In this document: positions 8,667 to 16,565 of the stretch, piece by piece
Layout of the letters: every line of letters starts with the position of its first letter
How positions within the stretch are numbered: position 1 is the first letter of the stretch
Assembly (NCBI GenBank): GCA_964639665.1
Contig: CAZXEU010000200.1
Location: 1-25,741, forward strand
DNA length: 25,741 nucleotides
Direction: 5' to 3'
From: CAZXEU01 sp964639665
GTDB taxonomy: Bacteria > Bacteroidota > Rhodothermia > Rhodothermales > Bin80
Notes under the pieces: model-generated
Databases searched by the model: none
What the model was told of the DNA's origin: nothing
The model's input: only the letters and a program-made list of their open reading frames with translations
Position numbers and translations under genes: made by a program

Positions 8667-9398
8667 TCATGGGCCGTCACCTCCTCGAAAAAACAGGCCG
8701 TCGATCTGGAGGAGCTGGCCGGAGGCAGGATCCTCCACGACAGGCTGCACCGACATCAGCACGAAACCCTCTTTCTCCAGGAAGGTGACCAGGTCCGTCA
8801 TGCGCGCTTCGCCTTCATACATGGGAACAAGCGACATTTCGACCTGGACGCCGCAAATGGCCGGCAGGCTCTCCGCTGCCCCTTCGAGTATTTGCCTTTC
8901 GTAGCCCTGCGCATCGATCTTGACGAAGGCCCGCTCGCCCGCGCGGAAATGGTCGCGAAAAATGTCGTCGAGGCGCGCAACAGTCACCGTTTCGCTACCG
9001 ACATATCTGGCGCCTGGAAAGGCAGCTACGTGCCTCGGGTCCGTTTCGAGGAAGGAGCTGCTCTCCGAATTGGCAGCCACGTTGAGCCGGCGCCGGCCCG
9101 CCTCAAGACCGAGGGCCGCATGCACGGCATCCCAGGCAGCGTCGCCGCTCGAGCGTGCCTCAAGCTGCGCAAACGGAGCAGAGAGCGGCTCAAAGGAAAC
9201 AATCCGTCCCCGGTAGCCTGTGCTTCTCAGATCCAGGGCGTAGCCGCCCGAGCTGGCCCCGACGTCCAGAACGAGATTTATGCCGTGGAACCGGAAAAGG
9301 CGCATCCGCCGGGCGACCGGCGAAGTGCGCGGTCGAAAGCGGACGATGTCGAAGCCGGTCCGTCGCACGAGGCGCTTCAATAGTACCCGGGCCATCAT
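8667..9398 (-). CDS. FkbM-family SAM-dependent methyltransferase
   Basis: Predicted O-methyltransferase of 243 residues, probably methylating a sugar of the polysaccharide repeat. The SAM-binding motif I is LVLDVGASSGGYALDL (residues about 42-57) and the acidic residue after strand 2 is in VSFEP (68-71). The FkbM hallmark FVKIDAQGYERQILEGA is at about 158-174. The frame stays open 83 codons further upstream, to 9647, but that extension lies inside the Wzy gene and is arginine/proline-rich. The ATG at 9398 overlaps the wzy TGA by 4 bases (ATGA), as at other junctions in this operon. It gives a protein of usual FkbM length starting just before the core fold. A second ATG follows directly at 9395. 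Methyl acceptor unknown. Confidence 0.9.
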   Translation of the reverse strand: MMARVLLKRLVRRTGFDIVRFRPRTSPVARRMRLFRFHGINLVLDVGASSGGYALDLRSTGYRGRIVSFEPLSAPFAQLEARSSGDAAWDAVHAALGLEAGRRRLNVAANSESSSFLETDPRHVAAFPGARYVGSETVTVARLDDIFRDHFRAGERAFVKIDAQGYERQILEGAAESLPAICGVQVEMSLVPMYEGEARMTDLVTFLEKEGFVLMSVQPVVEDPASGQLLQIDGLFFRGGDGP

Positions 9399-10828
9399 GT
9401 GCCCACTTCCCGCAATCCGCGGCGGTAAGCGCCGCCGGCGAGCCCTGCCGACAGGCTGAAGATGAAAAGCGAATCCTTCAGGAAGAAAGGATTGGAGGTG
9501 ACGGTGGAAAGCGTGAAGGCGGTCAGGCTTGCTGCCGCTGCCAGCCCGCACAGGCGCATCCATGGGCTCCCCGTTTTCATGCGGTAGGCCTGGACGCCGC
9601 GCCGTATGGCACCGGCCCAGAAGAACAATAGTAGGCCGAGCCCCCACAGGCCAAACTTGTACCAGAGGCCCACGTAGCCGTTGTGCACCAGCGCATCAAA
9701 GTCGGTGGCTTGGTGCGCGATGTCGTAGAACAGGTATGACACTCCCATTCCATGGCCCACAATGGGGTTGCGCACGACATGCTCCATCACGGTTTGGGCC
9801 TCCCTGAATCGATTGACAAGAGAAATATCTCTCGTCACGGCGGAAGCTACGGAGGCGAAGCGTTCAGCCAATCCGCCAACCAGTAGGTCCATGTACGCGC
9901 CGAAGAACAGGACGCCGATGCCGGCGAGCGCGGCAAAGCCGAGTATGCCGAGTCCCAGCATGCGCCGTCGAATGCGCGGGTCAGCCAGCACGAACACTAC
10001 ACCGGCAGCCAAGAGAAAGGCCATCCAGTATCCGCGGCTCTGCGTCATGACCAGACCGGCAAAGCAGAGCAGGAAGATGCCCATGCGAAGCCCGAGGGAA
10101 AGCCATCCGCGAGAAAACAGCACCAGCGTAAGAGTGAACACCGAGCTGACCATGAGCAGGTTGTCGTTGGTTACCACGCGGCCCGTCGCTATTTGCCAGG
10201 CCTGCGTGGCACCAGAGAGCTGCTGACTGAATTCGAGCATGTTGCGGGCGGCCACCAGCACGCCGACGAAGACTACGGTCAGTACGAGCAATCTCGGACC
10301 ATGCCGGTGGTCGCGTATGGTTTCCTTGAGCGGAAAGTACAGGGCCAGTAGCGACAGGGAAAAGATCTCGCTGGCGGCGCCGGTGAGGCTGCCGCCAAAG
10401 ACCACGGTCAGCAGAAGCGTAAAGGGAAGAAGCACGAGAAACAGGAATAGGGCCCGGTCTTCCGCCGTGTGCAGAAAGGGCTCGCGCCGGAAGATGCCCC
10501 GCTTGGCGTACCAGTGCAGGAGGACGGCGTACAGGTAGAGGCCATAGATGATTTCCGTGAGCTGGAATCCGGCCTGGTTGTCGGCCACTGCCACGAAGCC
10601 GACAAGCACGACGACAAGATTCAGCGTCGGTCGCCTGAACAGGTACACGACCCCGACCGCAGCAGGGATCAGGGCCGGCAGTGCCATAGACATCATGGCT
10701 GAGCCGGACCAGGCCACCAGAAGCACGATTGCCAGACCGAGCGCCAGCGAGCCTGCAAGTGCAATTCGCCCCCATTTCCACAGGGCCTCCGCCGCGGGCA
10801 CATCCGCCGAGGCTATGCTGACCTGCAT
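9395..10828 (-). CDS. Wzy-like polysaccharide polymerase / O-antigen ligase family protein
   Basis: Multi-spanning inner-membrane protein of 477 residues, expected to polymerise (or ligate) lipid-linked repeats on the periplasmic side. About 10-12 hydrophobic segments are visible. The conserved Wzy_C region reads LVMTQSRGYWMAFLL, followed by a large periplasmic loop with RFREAQTVMEHVVRNPIVGHGMGVS. Next comes VHNGYVGLWYKFGLWGLGLLLFF, the usual His-Asn turn of the family. The frame opens with GTG at 10834, but the ATG at 10828 has a GGAG 9 bases upstream and is the better start. The GTG at 10834 overlaps the stop of a small upstream ORF. The 3' end overlaps the methyltransferase start by 4 bases. 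Since no other polymerase or ligase gene is in the operon, polymerase is the likelier role; ligase cannot be excluded. Confidence 0.88.
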   Translation of the reverse strand: MQVSIASADVPAAEALWKWGRIALAGSLALGLAIVLLVAWSGSAMMSMALPALIPAAVGVVYLFRRPTLNLVVVLVGFVAVADNQAGFQLTEIIYGLYLYAVLLHWYAKRGIFRREPFLHTAEDRALFLFLVLLPFTLLLTVVFGGSLTGAASEIFSLSLLALYFPLKETIRDHRHGPRLLVLTVVFVGVLVAARNMLEFSQQLSGATQAWQIATGRVVTNDNLLMVSSVFTLTLVLFSRGWLSLGLRMGIFLLCFAGLVMTQSRGYWMAFLLAAGVVFVLADPRIRRRMLGLGILGFAALAGIGVLFFGAYMDLLVGGLAERFASVASAVTRDISLVNRFREAQTVMEHVVRNPIVGHGMGVSYLFYDIAHQATDFDALVHNGYVGLWYKFGLWGLGLLLFFWAGAIRRGVQAYRMKTGSPWMRLCGLAAAASLTAFTLSTVTSNPFFLKDSLFIFSLSAGLAGGAYRRGLREVGT

Positions 10829-10830
10829 GA

Positions 10831-10983
10831 TCACCGTCTCCGGGCCCGTGCCCGCGACCGTTCAATCAGACCGCCTGCGGATTGGACTATGACCGGCCTC
10901 GTGCGCAGCCAGCCAGGGGCTGGGGGCAACAGCCCGGGCCTTGTCGCAGCACCTACGCGAAAGCACAGCGCGTGCGCCTTCAT
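10831..10983 (-). CDS. Possible small ORF (50 aa) locked between wzz and wzy
   Basis: Unrecognised. The ATG at 10983 overlaps the wzz stop (ATGA, 10980-10983). The frame stays open for 50 codons and ends in a TGA at 10831 that overlaps a GTG opening the wzy frame (GTGA). The gap between wzz and wzy would otherwise be an untranslated 151 bases in a tightly packed operon. The product begins MKAHALCFRVG, has one Cys, several prolines and an arginine-rich end (ERSRARARRR), and no membrane segment or known domain. Codon third positions are mixed, so coding is not proven. In GC-rich DNA such a frame can be open by chance. It could serve only to carry ribosomes from wzz to wzy. No function is assigned. 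Confidence 0.33.
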   Translation of the reverse strand: MKAHALCFRVGAATRPGLLPPAPGWLRTRPVIVQSAGGLIERSRARARRR

Positions 10984-12146
10984 GTCCTGGCCGCGGACGC
11001 CAGCCTGGCAGCCAGCCTTGCATGGTTGCGCCGCCACCAGTCGAATAGCAAGACATAGGTGACAACGAGCACGAACGCGGAAAGCGTGGATGCTACCACG
11101 ATTACCGACCGCCTTGGGCGGGCCTTCTCAACGGGAGCAATGGCCGCATCCACCACCTGTACCGCCTCGATGCGACGCTGCTCTTCAAGCCGGGCTTCCT
11201 CCACTACGGGTCTCGTGGCCTCCAGTAGGGTGCCGAGCATGGTGGCCTGGAGTTCGAGTTCGAAAAATTGCCGTGCAACGGCCGGGATGCTGTCCTGGGG
11301 CACAGGCATAAGGCGCTCCTGCCCCTCAAGCATGTCCCTATACCGCTGGCTGGCCGCATCCATGCCGGACCTTGCAGATCGCACCGCCGAATGCTCCGGC
11401 CCGTAGAGTTCGAGCAGCGCCTCGTACCGCATCTCATGCTGCCAGGCAGCCAGCCGAAACGCCGTCACGCCTTCTGCGAACACCTCGCCTTGCGCGCGAA
11501 GATCAATCAGACCGGATTCTTCCTGCAGTGCTTCCAGCGCCGTGACCACGGAGTCGAGCTCCGCCTCCGTTTCGGCGTAACGCTGCTCTACGTATCGCCG
11601 AAACCGGCCGGCAGTATGTGAGGCCAAGTCTGCATTGACGCGGTTCAATTCCTGCACAAAGTGGTTGGCCATGTCCGCCGCGCGCTGCGGCTGCCGGTCG
11701 TAGACCCGGACCGCAAGGTGGTTATACTGCTCGTCCACCACAAATTCTATGTTCGAATCAAGTGCCTGGACCGCCGCGTGAACCGGGTTGTCGCCGTCTG
11801 CCACGTCGTACACCTCGATCAAGTCGAACTGCACCACCACACTTTCCTTCACGGTACGGCTGTCCAGGATGGAGAGATACCGCTGATAATCTCCCGTAAT
11901 GCCGCCCAGAAGTGAACTAGCGGCAGGGGGCAAGCTTCCCAGGATGGCACTGGACAGTATGCCGGATCCCGTTCGTGCGGGAAGCAGCAGGCGCGTCTGA
12001 GCCATGAACCAGTTGGGAAGCAGCAGACTGATAATTACCGACAGAATGGCAGCTGCCCCCGTCACGATGATGACCATCCATCGGCGCCGCCACAGAGTGG
12101 CGGCAATGGCCCACAAGTCCAGGAGCGCGCGTTGATCGCTATTCAT
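10980..12146 (-). CDS. Wzz/GumC-like polysaccharide chain-length determinant (no kinase domain)
   Basis: Inner-membrane polysaccharide co-polymerase of 388 residues that sets chain length and links polymerisation to export. The first hydrophobic segment is at about residues 22-44 (WMVIIVTGAAAILSVIISLLL). A long periplasmic part follows, with a Wzz-like N-terminal region (residues 45-150) and a coiled-coil-prone helical section (about 155-330). The second membrane segment is near the C-terminus (VIVVASTLSAFVLVVTYVLLF, about 347-368). Only about 20 residues, rich in Arg and Ala, remain after it. There is no Walker-type tyrosine kinase domain and no Tyr cluster, so any kinase must be separate. 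The ATG at 12146 lies 11 bases after the wza stop, and the junction carries two competing inverted repeats. Assignment is firm by topology and position. Confidence 0.9.
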   Translation of the reverse strand: MNSDQRALLDLWAIAATLWRRRWMVIIVTGAAAILSVIISLLLPNWFMAQTRLLLPARTGSGILSSAILGSLPPAASSLLGGITGDYQRYLSILDSRTVKESVVVQFDLIEVYDVADGDNPVHAAVQALDSNIEFVVDEQYNHLAVRVYDRQPQRAADMANHFVQELNRVNADLASHTAGRFRRYVEQRYAETEAELDSVVTALEALQEESGLIDLRAQGEVFAEGVTAFRLAAWQHEMRYEALLELYGPEHSAVRSARSGMDAASQRYRDMLEGQERLMPVPQDSIPAVARQFFELELQATMLGTLLEATRPVVEEARLEEQRRIEAVQVVDAAIAPVEKARPRRSVIVVASTLSAFVLVVTYVLLFDWWRRNHARLAARLASAART

Positions 12147-12183
12147 ATGCGGCCGAGCTAGCGGCTTATGGCCGCATAAGCCG
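12146..12183 (-). repeat. Two mutually exclusive inverted repeats at the wza/wzz junction
   Basis: Repeat A pairs 12162-12169 with 12176-12183: perfect 8-base arms (CGGCTTAT / ATAAGCCG) around a 6-base loop, within the last codons of wza. Repeat B pairs 12146-12154 with 12170-12178: perfect 9-base arms (TATGCGGCC / GGCCGCATA) around a 15-base loop. One arm of B covers the first base of the wzz ATG and the 8 bases before it. The two cannot form together. No T-run follows, so neither is a standard terminator. A role in controlling wzz translation is inference. Confidence 0.45.
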
Positions 12184-13870
12184 TAATGATGCTGGTAATG
12201 GCGGTTACTCCCGTGACGATGACTTGCGTAAGCTGGATGCGCTGCTGCTGCTTGGTAAGCAGCAGCTGTGCGATTTCGGGCGTTTCCGCGTTGTCCCGTC
12301 GGTCGACGAATATGGTGTCACCGGAACGCACGACGGCATTGCCGCCGACTCTGAAGTCACCTGTGCCATCCTCGAATACGTATACGGTCTGGGCCCGCGG
12401 TGCCGGGCCTCCGGCCTTGTCTATATAGTATTGGGCCGTCTGCCCTTCCAAATACTCAATGATGCCGGGCTGCCGGACGCTGCCCGTGACGACCACGGTT
12501 GCTTCGTCCCGCGGGAAGACCAGGCGGTCCCCGTCGTAGAGAACAATGTCTTCCACCTCGCCGGCCAGGATGGCCTCGATATCCACAATTACTCGGTTGG
12601 CGGTATGGGACGGGAAGGACAAGGCATAGGTGCGGCTAAAGAAGTCCATGTTGCTTGCCTGTCCAAACTCGCGGAAGTTGAGCGAGTTGTTGCGCTCCAT
12701 GAATGCGGCCTCCAGGCTGGCGTCCTCCTTGAGCCCTCCCGCGAGATCAACGAGCTCGAGCAGGGTCGTCTGGCCATCGTCGATACGGTAGGTGCCCGGA
12801 TACGGCACGCGTCCGTAGATGGCAGCCTGCGCGATCTCACGCGGGAGAACGTTGATGTGGTCTCCCTTGTCTACCGGCGGGGGCTGAACTTCCCCGCTCA
12901 GGAGTTCTTCGACCGCGACCGAAATTACGCCACCGCCACGGTCGCCTTTCGCGATGCGCACCTCGCCCAGGCTTTGAAGTCCTGTGTGGCCGGCAGCGAT
13001 ACGAAGAAGGTCAAGCACGTTGTCGTCTTCGCGCACGTCGTACTCTCCGGGATAGGGAACTTCACCGGATACGCGCACGGCGTCCCGTTCTACGTGGTAG
13101 GCCGGAACCGTTACGTGGTCACCGTCCCGCAAATAGGGATTGGACTCGGTGTCGCCTGTGGTGTAATAGCGCATCAGATCCACCGTCCTGGACGTGCCAT
13201 CGCGGTGTGTTACCCTGACGTTGCGCAGGGAGGGCTTGAAGCCCTCCTGCAAGGCCGGCCGTTCGGCCGTGCCCGACGTGGGAAGGCAAATGCTGTCTTC
13301 GGCTCCGGCATTGGGGCAGTAGAGGCTGCGTGCGCGATAGGCGTAGCTTACGGCATTGTCCACCCGGGAAATAGGCAGCATGAGGTAGCGGCCCGGCTCC
13401 GGCACGGCCCCGGAAATGTGGACGTAGAAAGTGCGCGTGCGCACCAGGCTCAGGCTGACAGGGACATTCTGGAAGCGCTGTCTCAGGGCGCTGAGCGCCG
13501 CTTGCTGGACAGCAGCCAGCGTTCGGCCCGCAGCCGGAACGATGCCGGCTTCCGGAAGGGCGAGGTTGCCCGAAGCCGATACATAAACCGTCTCGCGTAC
13601 GGGTGCCAGTCCTCCAACAGAGACCGTGAACAAGTCACCCGGCCCCAGGACGTATTCCTCTGCGTTCAGCGGTCCCTCAAGCGCCGTGATCTCAGGGTCC
13701 ATGGCTGACTGTAAAAACTGCTGCTGGAGTTGAATGGTCGGCGTATCCGTGGGGTTGTCCAGCAGACCCGCGCTCAGCGGACTGCGCTGCGCAAGGGAGG
13801 ACACGTTCATCATTGCTGCTGCCAGCACCGTGCACGAGACGGCGCGGAGCACCCCAGATCGGTCAGTCAT
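12158..13870 (-). CDS. Wza-like outer-membrane polysaccharide export protein with several SLBB domains
   Basis: Forms the outer-membrane exit channel for capsule or exopolysaccharide. With the ATG at 13870 the product is 570 residues. A signal peptide precedes a likely cleavage after SSLA (about residue 27); there is no lipobox Cys, unlike classic Wza. The polysaccharide-export domain starts at YVLGPGDLFTVSVGGL. SLBB-type units follow: HISGAVPEPGRYLM, VSGEVPYPGEYDV, IYGRVPYPGTYRI and VTGSVRQPGIIEY, each followed by a helix such as LLELVDLAGGL. The C-terminus (QVIVTGVTAITSIITAYAAIS) is a hydrophobic helix that could span the outer membrane, as in Wza. A TTG at 13876 is in frame but less likely. 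It is first in the operon and divergent from ispE across 74 bases; no convincing promoter was found there. Longer than E. coli Wza because of the extra SLBB units. Confidence 0.92.
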   Translation of the reverse strand: MTDRSGVLRAVSCTVLAAAMMNVSSLAQRSPLSAGLLDNPTDTPTIQLQQQFLQSAMDPEITALEGPLNAEEYVLGPGDLFTVSVGGLAPVRETVYVSASGNLALPEAGIVPAAGRTLAAVQQAALSALRQRFQNVPVSLSLVRTRTFYVHISGAVPEPGRYLMLPISRVDNAVSYAYRARSLYCPNAGAEDSICLPTSGTAERPALQEGFKPSLRNVRVTHRDGTSRTVDLMRYYTTGDTESNPYLRDGDHVTVPAYHVERDAVRVSGEVPYPGEYDVREDDNVLDLLRIAAGHTGLQSLGEVRIAKGDRGGGVISVAVEELLSGEVQPPPVDKGDHINVLPREIAQAAIYGRVPYPGTYRIDDGQTTLLELVDLAGGLKEDASLEAAFMERNNSLNFREFGQASNMDFFSRTYALSFPSHTANRVIVDIEAILAGEVEDIVLYDGDRLVFPRDEATVVVTGSVRQPGIIEYLEGQTAQYYIDKAGGPAPRAQTVYVFEDGTGDFRVGGNAVVRSGDTIFVDRRDNAETPEIAQLLLTKQQQRIQLTQVIVTGVTAITSIITAYAAISR

Positions 13871-13944
13871 GGGCAATCAGAACAGGTGGGCAGGAACCAA
13901 TGCATCCCGTTTTCGTGCGGCACCTCGTACTCTTGTGAGGTTAC

Positions 13945-14811
13945 GTGGTTCGAACCCGCAACGCTTCGGGCAAGGTAAACCTGGGTCTGCATGTGCTTCG
14001 CAGGCGTACTGACGGATACCATGATCTGGAAACCGTCTTTTACCGGATTAGGTGGTCCGATACCGTCCATGCCCGTCCGGCGGCAGAATATGTGTTGGCC
14101 TGTGAGGGCGCCACACTTCCTACAGACGAGGCCAACCTTGTGACGAAGGCCGCGCAGGCGCTGGCGGCGCGTTGCGGCGTCGCTTGCCGCGCATCACTGC
14201 GGCTGGAGAAGCGGCTCCCCATAGGATCCGGCCTGGGCGGGGGATCAAGCGATGCAGCCGCCACGCTGCGGCTCCTGGCCGGATTGTGGCGGCTCGACGT
14301 CGCCGAGCACACCCTGCACGAACTAGCCCTTGAAATCGGATCCGATGTACCGTTCTTTCTCGGTGCCCCCGTTGCTTATGCTACTGGCAGGGGTGAGGTG
14401 CTCCGCCCGCTGGAAGGCTACCGCTTTCCATTCGCACTCGTGGTGGCCGTGCCGCCTGTGCAGGTTTCCACGGCCTGGGCGTACGGGCGCATTTCTCCGA
14501 ATGGGGACAGCCGGCCGGATCTGCGCGCGGTAGTCGGATCGAATGACCTGGATAGATGGCGGGCGGAGCTGGCAAATGACTTCGAGGCCGTCGTGCTGGA
14601 GGCGCAGCCCATCCTGCGGCAGGCCCGGCAACTAATGCTGGACCAGGGAGCCGGCTACGCATCGCTCTCAGGTACGGGCGCCGCCGTTTACGGCGTTTTC
14701 GAAGATCCGGAGCTGGCTTTGCATGCGCGCGGGGCCGCGCTGCGGCGCGGATGGCGTGCGTGGTGCGAGCTGCCCGAATCGGTGACGAGCTTCGTTGAAT
14801 TCGGACGCTGA
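13945..14811 (+). CDS. ispE: 4-diphosphocytidyl-2-C-methyl-D-erythritol kinase
   Basis: Cytoplasmic GHMP kinase of the MEP isoprenoid pathway; it phosphorylates CDP-methylerythritol at the 2-OH using ATP. The product is 288 residues, the family norm. Visible features are the N-terminal strand ASGKVNLGLHVL with Lys10, the DGYHDLETVF segment, and the glycine-rich ATP loop PIGSGLGGGSSDAAATL (92-108). IGSDVPFF with the catalytic Asp134 follows, and the C-terminal GHMP motif is YASLSGTGAAVYGVF. The start is a GTG: an in-frame stop lies 9 bases upstream, so no earlier start is possible, and a GAGG sits 4 bases before it. It is divergent from the polysaccharide operon. The isoprenoid product feeds undecaprenyl phosphate, the carrier used by that operon, but no direct link is shown. 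Identification is firm. Confidence 0.96.
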   Translation: MVRTRNASGKVNLGLHVLRRRTDGYHDLETVFYRIRWSDTVHARPAAEYVLACEGATLPTDEANLVTKAAQALAARCGVACRASLRLEKRLPIGSGLGGGSSDAAATLRLLAGLWRLDVAEHTLHELALEIGSDVPFFLGAPVAYATGRGEVLRPLEGYRFPFALVVAVPPVQVSTAWAYGRISPNGDSRPDLRAVVGSNDLDRWRAELANDFEAVVLEAQPILRQARQLMLDQGAGYASLSGTGAAVYGVFEDPELALHARGAALRRGWRAWCELPESVTSFVEFGR

Positions 14812-15298
14812 GTGCACATCTGACTGCGACACGATTTCTGACTAATATCCTGCGCCGAAGTCCCGCAATGTCCGCAGTCAGCAGATGCCAGGACGAGGCT
14901 AAAAGGGCGCCGAGATCCAATTTGGTCGCTGCTGTTACCGAGCATGCCGCCGGCAATCGCTACATTCCATTTGGCTTGTTCAACGCATGGGTAGCAAGTC
15001 TGGCCAGCCGGCAGCTGTGAAACGACACCCGGATTCAAACCTCGACCGAGAGACTCGCATTCTGTCTGGCATTGGATTGATGCCGCCGTTTTCGCGACGT
15101 TAGCGAAACGGTGCATTGGTTGGCCGTGGAGCGAATCCGCAGTGCAGAACTATGAGCTCGGGCCACCCCCGTCATTTGGCTCTGAACCGGGCGCCTCACC
15201 AATTCGTACATGGATTCTGGTATCGCGGAATCATCGAGTTGCCGCCATTCGGACCGTTGCCATTCGCCCACGGATCACAATCTGGAACGGCCCGAGCT
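14812..15298 (+). other. 487-base gap with no convincing gene
   Basis: Lies between ispE and the propeller lipoprotein gene. A minus-strand frame (14688-15116) runs into ispE, has irregular composition and matches no family I know, so I do not call it. The plus-strand frame that leads into the lipoprotein opens at 15116, but its translation here lacks a signal-peptide start and looks untranslated. A small hairpin is present: 15090-15095 TTTCGC pairs with 15103-15108 GCGAAA. Bases 15032-15042 resemble a tRNA T-loop on the minus strand, but the stem does not pair. Confidence 0.5.
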
Positions 15299-16384
15299 TT
15301 GGCATGTGGGCACAGTGGGGCTGGGCATGCGCGCACCGGGACACGCAGGCGATCCCGGCTGACCCTAATTCCCGCTGTCTTGGCGCTGGCAGGCGTTTCT
15401 GCGTGCCAGCCCGGAGAACGGCCCTATCGCGTGGTGGATTCGGAATTCATGGAGTTTGGTGAGCTGTTCAGCCCCGTGGACACCGTCCGATTTGATGCTT
15501 CGGTTCTCGTTGGAACCATGAGCTTTGTGGACCTATCAGACCAGGGAGACTTCCTGATAACGGACGACCAGATGGACGAATTCCATTTCTTTTCGGCTTC
15601 TGGCGAGCACGTCCGTACGTTCGCGGTCAGCCAATGCAATCCGGAGGGCAGCGGGTTTCTGCATAGCGCCCGCTTCCTGGCGGATGGGAGTGTGATAGCC
15701 AAGACGTCAGGCGGTGCCTACGCATTCAGCACAGACGGATCCTGTAAGAAGCGGCTGCTCGAGTTGCCTTCCATTCGCCCCTCCTTTTGTGAGTGGCGGG
15801 GGCACACCTACTTTCTGAATACCAGTCTTTCGCCTCCCAGAATATTTGCCTGGTCCCTGGATTCGGGCATTGTCGAGGAATATGATCTCAGAATGCCCGC
15901 ATTCCCAAGTATAACGAGCGCGTACAGGGGCATAGTTGGACGAGAGTTGGCCTGCTTTGATCGCGGTGTCTTCTTTCGTTATGCCGAAAGCAGCGACGCC
16001 GAACCGCTGTTTCCAGGCAATGAGCCGGTTGTGCACCGACCTACGCACTTTCGTCCCATTAGGCGGGACATGATTAGAACGGACGACATGGGCGCCCGCA
16101 CAGACGACGTTTTGGACCTGATGCGAGAGGCAACGTTCTCTTCCGGCATCTTTGAACTTGACGAATCCCGCCGATTGGTGAAGTTTCACACCTGGGGGCG
16201 CCAAACTCAGATCAACATAGTCAACATGGAGACGCAAACCAGCGTAAGTTCGATTACAGACCTACTCCTTGAAGTAGCCGAGCATGGAATACTGTACGTA
16301 CTCGGAGACTATGAGCCACTTCCGTCGGGCGAGATGGGCAATCAGATGCTTGAGGTCTGGCGGTTTATTCCATTTGAACCGTAG
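15299..16384 (+). CDS. Lipoprotein with predicted 6-bladed beta-propeller (BF3164/TolB-like)
   Basis: Function unknown. A signal sequence (TRRRSRLTLIPAVLALAGVSAC) ends in a lipobox whose Cys is followed by QPG, so the protein is probably a lipid-anchored periplasmic or outer-membrane protein. The mature part has repeated propeller-like strands: GTMSFVDLSDQGDFLITDDQ, FHFFSASGEHVRTF, SARFLADGSVIAKT and AYAFSTDGSCKKRLLELP. Later come IFAWSLDSGIVEEYDLRMP and SGIFELDESRRLVKFHTWG. This resembles the 6-bladed propeller lipoproteins common in Bacteroidota. The start is uncertain: the frame is open from 15116, but an ATG at 15152 would put more than 80 residues before the lipid Cys. A TTG at 15299 gives a more normal 35-residue leader and 361 residues in total. 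Composition is less GC-rich by eye than the neighbours, perhaps reflecting transfer. No operon partner is evident. Confidence 0.68.
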   Translation: MACGHSGAGHARTGTRRRSRLTLIPAVLALAGVSACQPGERPYRVVDSEFMEFGELFSPVDTVRFDASVLVGTMSFVDLSDQGDFLITDDQMDEFHFFSASGEHVRTFAVSQCNPEGSGFLHSARFLADGSVIAKTSGGAYAFSTDGSCKKRLLELPSIRPSFCEWRGHTYFLNTSLSPPRIFAWSLDSGIVEEYDLRMPAFPSITSAYRGIVGRELACFDRGVFFRYAESSDAEPLFPGNEPVVHRPTHFRPIRRDMIRTDDMGARTDDVLDLMREATFSSGIFELDESRRLVKFHTWGRQTQINIVNMETQTSVSSITDLLLEVAEHGILYVLGDYEPLPSGEMGNQMLEVWRFIPFEP

Positions 16385-16565
16385 CCCGGCGGAGTAGCAC
16401 GCTTACCGCTGTCCGCAATACCGTTCAAGCCTTCTTGGCCAAAGTACCTTGTGTACCGAGATTGGACGGCCAGCTCGGGAGGCAAATCAGCGTCTTGATG
16501 ATCAGATCCCTCGCCGGCAGGCGGCCCGATTGCCTCTGCGGCAGCTTACGGGCCGGGATGCAAAC

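Noticed and set aside
8545..8670. 41-codon minus-strand frame starting with an ATGA overlap at the FkbM stop
   Set aside because: It runs 28 bases into the flippase gene in another frame and does not end at a gene junction, so the overlap looks accidental. It also warns against over-reading the small ORF between wzz and wzy.
12224..13708. 494-residue plus-strand open frame
   Set aside because: Antisense to the wza-like gene, whose domains are clear. Long antisense frames are common in GC-rich coding DNA, and the product has no recognisable motifs.
15032..15042. tRNA-like T-loop sequence on the minus strand
   Set aside because: TTTGAATCC resembles a T-loop, but the flanking bases do not pair as a T-stem and no acceptor, D or anticodon arms were found.
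14688..15116. 142-residue minus-strand frame overlapping the end of ispE
   Set aside because: Overlaps a certain gene by about 124 bases, has irregular Ser/Cys-rich composition and no known domain. Its start has no support.
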